From contig OU342630.1 in the NCBI GenBank assembly GCA_910589415.1, forward strand, positions 52,112,012-52,176,011: 64,000 bases of DNA. The letters run 5' to 3'. Made by a program: the position numbers and the translations under genes. This document shows positions 60,126 through 64,000 of this stretch, one piece after another. How positions within the stretch are numbered: position 1 is the stretch's first letter; each line of letters begins with the position of its first letter. The notes under the pieces are model-generated. The model did no database searches. It was not told the DNA's origin and saw only the letters and a list, made by a program, of their open reading frames with translations. Origin of the DNA: Malachius bipustulatus (taxonomy: Eukaryota; Arthropoda; Insecta; Coleoptera; Melyridae).

Positions 60126-62222
60126 TCAAGCAGTGGCAGTTTTGTTTTTCATTTTCTTCTGAGTTTTCTCTTTCGCCTGTTCGTAGAGTGGCATCAATTT
60201 GCCATCTTTCGCCAATATCTTCAGTATCTCAACTGTAAAGAAATAATATTATTAATCCCACACATCTCAATAATAATTATTAGACTATTAATTGCCACTA
60301 CTGTTTGACTACTGACTGAGGTCAATCAGCTTTTCAAATAACATAAAATAAGTCAAATTTCATGACTTTCAAGTCAACGCAATGAAAGTTAAAATTTAAA
60401 TCAAATTTTTTATGGATCACAGAATGGATTCATGGATCATTGGCCTATTCAAATTAGAAAAATTAATAAGAATAACGCATTTGTGTAAATCAAATCAAAC
60501 CAAAACTCACCTATCAAGGGCAAATAATTATGCTTGCGTCTGATATTCTCAATCTTATACCGTTGCCTCTTCCCGTCTTCCTCGTCAATGAGCAGTCTAA
60601 GCCGGGCGAGTTCGCCTTGTTGAAAATCGGTCTCGAGTCCGCTCTCCTCGATCTGGCGCCCGATCTGCTCCATCTGCCTCTCGTACTGCACTTTACGGTC
60701 GCTCACAATCGCCATCAGATTGAAATGAATCTCCCCTTCGCTGTACCGCTGGATGCGCTTCTCGATGATCGGACGAACCACGTCCGTCCAATCGGTGTCC
60801 TGAGGGACGGCCCCGAGATCCAGAGGACCCTCCTTTAGACCGTCCAGCTCGTAAAGCCGCCCGTCGATCGGCATGTAACTCACGAAATGGAAGGCGTCCT
60901 CAGTCTTGTTGCTCATCGAAGGGTCAAACTCGAACAGTTGTTGACGGGCAAAGGAATTGTGGACCGAACGGATGACTGGCGAGTTGCTGATCGTGAGGCC
61001 TTTCAGACCGGGATCGAAGCCTTGTGAGAATTCTTTCAGTTCTGACAATGTGGTACCTGTGTGAAAGACGATTGTTTTAATGTGTAGGTACTGCTATTTT
61101 GTTTTTTTTTTTTATTGGGTACCTAATTTTAGGTCTGGATGACGACAGTTCATCAACACGCTCAGGATAGCTTGAGTGGCGCATGCGTTTTCTATTACTT
61201 GTTTCGCAAAGTAGATTTTATCGAGACGACTGTCTTGAACAATTGTGCCACTTGGTTCGTCATCATGAGTCCATTTAAAGAGAAATATAAGGCCGTGGAT
61301 GGGTCTGAAACATTCCTATTGTGAAGCGAGTATATTGATATAGAGGAAAAGAGAGTAGGTACATATTTCATTAACCTTCATCAATGTTTTGACAATTGTT
61401 ATTATAGACCTAAGCCCGTATTCACAAACGATAATTTCCTAAATAATTACGTAATTAATTAAATGAGTGAGATGGAGATATGCAGTTTTTTTGCAAAAGA
61501 AAGAGATGGGGATAATTGATTACGTAATTATTTAGGAAATTATCGTTTGTGAATACGGGCAAGAATCTAACAAGTCTAGAACTGTCAGATGAAGTGAGTT
61601 AGGTTAAGACAAACCTAAACCACAGAATAGACTAATCATTCTGTGCCTAAACCTCTTCGCCCTCAAGGTCAAATCCAAAAGGATTCTTTTACGAACGAAC
61701 CCCCTTTACATATTTCTTGTGTTGTTTGAAAATAACAAATACAAAAAGTAAACAGTGTGAAACCAGGAACACATTATAGCCGAGTCATCTAATATTTTTA
61801 ATTGTAGCATAAAGAGAGATCCATGTATTTAGTGGGTAGATAATGAGTCCTGGAAATTCTGATTCCTTTTTTATTGACTTATCTATAACTTAAATAGATG
61901 ACTCTCCAAAACAATAATAGAAATATTTACGTTCAAATAACTACTGGTGAAAGTATAAGCAAAAAGACTCACTTTAAATTTTCAAATTGTTCACCATCTA
62001 AACTCCATAATTCTTCAACCTGAACGCCTTCCGTACCTGAGAACATAAATAAAAAATACCATAAAGCTGCAATTTTCTTTATAAGTCAAAAAAATATCAA
62101 AAAAGGTGAGAAATTAACGTGAGGCTGCAGAAAATAAATTTGTTACCGAATTGCTTTATTAGTTCTGTGAAAACACCTGGATCACTTTCTATCAAACACC
62201 AATTTCCGGCACTTTCAGACAT
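60126..62222 (-). CDS. UCHL5: Ubiquitin carboxyl-terminal hydrolase L5 (UCH37), 5 exons
   Basis: UCHL5 is a cysteine protease that trims ubiquitin chains at the 19S proteasome, where it is recruited by Rpn13/ADRM1, and it also associates with INO80. Exons: 62222-62147, 62036-61973, 61304-61123, 61056-60511, 60232-60126. Frame is kept at every GT-AG junction, giving 324 aa (human 329). The third exon must begin after the TTTCAG at 61305, not the AATAG ten bases upstream, to stay in frame. Catalytic residues fall on the human numbers: Gln82, Cys88 (ENACATQA), His164 (EDAFHFVSY) and Asp179 (LYELDG). The C-terminal ULD tail after KHNYLPLIG, which binds Rpn13, is complete. Intron 2 carries a small inverted-repeat element. 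Confidence 0.95.
61414..61560. mobile_element. MITE in UCHL5 intron 2, 147 bp
   Basis: The ends are mirrored: GCCCGTATTCACAAACGATA at left and its exact complement at right, continuing through ATTTCCTAAATAATTACGTAAT. It has no coding capacity. The host intron is 668 nt against 66-278 for the others, so the insertion accounts for part of the excess. Confidence 0.88.
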
Positions 62223-62613
62223 ATTTTTGCTTGGAAAATTCTATCAAAAATTTAGTATTTTAGAAAATATACAAAATGTTTATGCGGTTTGTATTTAAAA
62301 ATTGATTAACCTTAAAATACGATGCGAAACGCGATGACATGGTAAAGTTGACGCCAACGCCATTGCTATATCCTCGATGGCGTGGAAATAATTCAGTCAC
62401 TAAATTCATGACCGCTAGCTATTCTATTCCATCCATATTCCATCGATTGTGCGTGCGCGTGCGTCTTGAAATTTCAGGGAAGATATCCCGGGAGAGACCT
62501 GCCAATGACCAAGGACAAGGATTTGACGCTGATCTACCAGTTTCTAATTAATTTTTGATCAGCTTCATCTCATCTCCATGTGAAAATATCAACTTTTAAA
62601 TGTTAATTACCAA
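62223..62613. other. UCHL5 upstream region
   Basis: About 390 bp before the next repeat. A GC-richer stretch at 62345-62530 lies where the UCHL5 promoter would be. No TATA box or second gene is visible. Confidence 0.35.
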
Positions 62614-63875
62614 ACCAGTTACGCCGTGTCCTAGCTGCATCCGGGGACTGCGTTGTGTGCGATGCGGGGAACACATGCAACGCAAAATCGCACGAGAAAT
62701 TTTGAGTGTGTCCTAACTGAATGCGTGCGGTTCGTGCGAGAAAATGGTTTCCAATCAAACTATTTCTGGTGCAGCTTCAGATAAAATAAACGTTTTAGTT
62801 TTGTAAACCAGTAGGTTGTTGGAGCTTGAAAGACTTAAAAATCACAGAAAGAAACATGTTACTTAAGAGAAAGAAACAATAAGACACAAGTAATCTATAG
62901 AAATAGGTATAGATTTGATAGATAGATAAATAGAAGGTAAAGGTTGAATAAAAATAGGTCTACAATAGAAGTTAATAGACCTCATACTTACTTTAAAAAC
63001 CTAAATTCGAGACATTTTCACATTCCCAGTGTACCGTGACTCTTGTTCTTGTAAAATAGATTTGGTAATTGTTTACATCCGCGGCTCCTAAGTTTCATCA
63101 ATTTTTTCGGGACCGAGGAGCGAAATAGGGGTGCTGGGTGGGTAAGAAAGTAAAAACAGCCATGGCAAACTAATATTAAGGTCACAACTAAGGCCTCTTT
63201 GGCACTACGGTCGAATTTCTATTTTTTTTTTCACTTTCAGGGCAAGGAAAATCTTCGAAAATAACAGTACCACGATTTTTATTTTGAATTTTGCATTTAT
63301 TTTGAATTTATAATCCGAAAATCGTTGCATCAATCCCTGTGCGGACTGAACACGTAATGAAAGCGGATATATCGCTCAGTCCGGCTCTGTGAGCCTCTAA
63401 CACAGAATAGAATACTTGGCAATTATTGTGAAGTGGATTTATCCGGGATCGCGGCATCTAATCGGTGCCTCTTGTCAGGACCGCACTCCCTCCGCACTCT
63501 CAAAACCATTTTTTTACACCGATTTGTGGCTTTCCCTTTCATTTGCCCAGCAAATGAATACCTTCCTGGTGTTGCTATAGGTATGTTCTCCACCCCTATA
63601 TAAGTTCCATAGTGAAACTGTAGGAGCCGCGGATGTAAATAATGACCATAGATTTCTCTTAGTCTTATTGCACAAAATGTTTCGCTTTGGCACAAACGCA
63701 ATCGAAATTCAAAAAAGTTCCTGCCCGCCGTAAAAATCGCAAGATTTTGACAGATGAAAAAACTAAATATTTTAATTTAAAACAATGCGTGCGTTGCGGT
63801 GTCGTTTTATCGTACGACTTTTGCGGGCAACGCAGTTCCCGGATGCAGCTAGGACGCGGCGTCTTAGAGCTGGTT
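62614..63875. mobile_element. TIR element interrupted by a second element
   Basis: The left terminus (AACCAGTTACGCCGTGTCCTAGCTGC..., through 62655) and the right terminus (63827-63873) are inverted copies of about 45 bp with small indels; the shared core is CCTAGCTGCATCCGGG. The interior shows no transposase. A complete element (63064-63647) is inserted in the middle; without it this host element would be about 670 bp. Confidence 0.8.
63064..63647. mobile_element. Short TIR element (MITE), copy 2, 584 bp, with 8-bp target duplication
   Basis: Homologous end to end with 37448-38018. The termini start GGTAATTGTTTACATCCGCG and end with the mirrored CGCGGATGTAAATAATGACC. It is flanked by an exact 8-bp direct repeat, ATAGATTT (63056-63063 and 63648-63655), the length made by hAT-, P- or Merlin-type transposases. 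Open frames inside are not shared with copy 1. Confidence 0.9.
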
Positions 63876-64000
63876 AAAATGCCTTTTTAAATCTATTTGA
63901 AATGAAAATACAAAATAGTAAATATCTATTTGAAATGGTTAAGCAAAATGGAAATAAGCTCTATCCTTCAGTTTATAGGAATAGAAATATAGGTTTACTT

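Overview
This is nuclear DNA from an arthropod, almost certainly an insect. The evidence is AT-rich intergenic DNA, many 50-90 nt GT-AG introns, insect-type Tc1/mariner (IS630-like) and LINE relics, tRNA-derived SINEs, and three conserved eukaryotic genes whose exons can be joined codon by codon. I cannot name the species.

Layout. Positions 1-40,000 form a gene-poor, repeat-dense stretch. It holds a series of palindromic (foldback) elements, several sharing the terminus TATACAGGG or a variant. It also holds two tandem arrays (about 170-180 bp and about 230-255 bp units), two tRNA-derived SINEs, short inverted-repeat elements and decayed transposase fragments. Only two weak exon-like patches were found there (29.4 kb and 37.2 kb, minus strand).

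Positions 40,249-62,222 are gene-dense. ANAPC2 (APC2, cullin-like scaffold of the anaphase-promoting complex; plus strand, 9 exons, 755 aa) converges on PRPF8 (Prp8, core of the spliceosome; minus strand, 27 coding exons, 2364 aa). The stop codons are 600 bp apart. Behind the Prp8 promoter lies a LINE fragment bounded by inverted repeats, then UCHL5/UCH37 (proteasome-associated deubiquitinase; minus strand, 5 exons, 324 aa). The right end carries a terminal-inverted-repeat element with a second, SINE-sized element nested inside it, flanked by a perfect 8-bp target duplication.

Most notable: two Prp8 introns contain paralogous copies of what reads as a C/D-box snoRNA on the Prp8 strand. The boxes C, D', C' and D are in order. 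An internal stem is kept through an A-to-G change that turns an A-U pair into G.U. Each D box lies about 70-76 nt from the 3' splice site. The D' guide can form 11 continuous pairs with the conserved GGCCCCUGCGC segment of U6 snRNA, and the box+5 rule points at C62 (human numbering). A third long Prp8 intron holds a weaker H/ACA-like candidate in the same position. So a core spliceosome gene appears to host guide RNAs for a spliceosomal snRNA. A second clear event is a 1.95-kb Tc1/mariner element inserted at a TA dinucleotide six bases into ANAPC2 intron 8, turning a ~50-nt intron into a 2-kb one.
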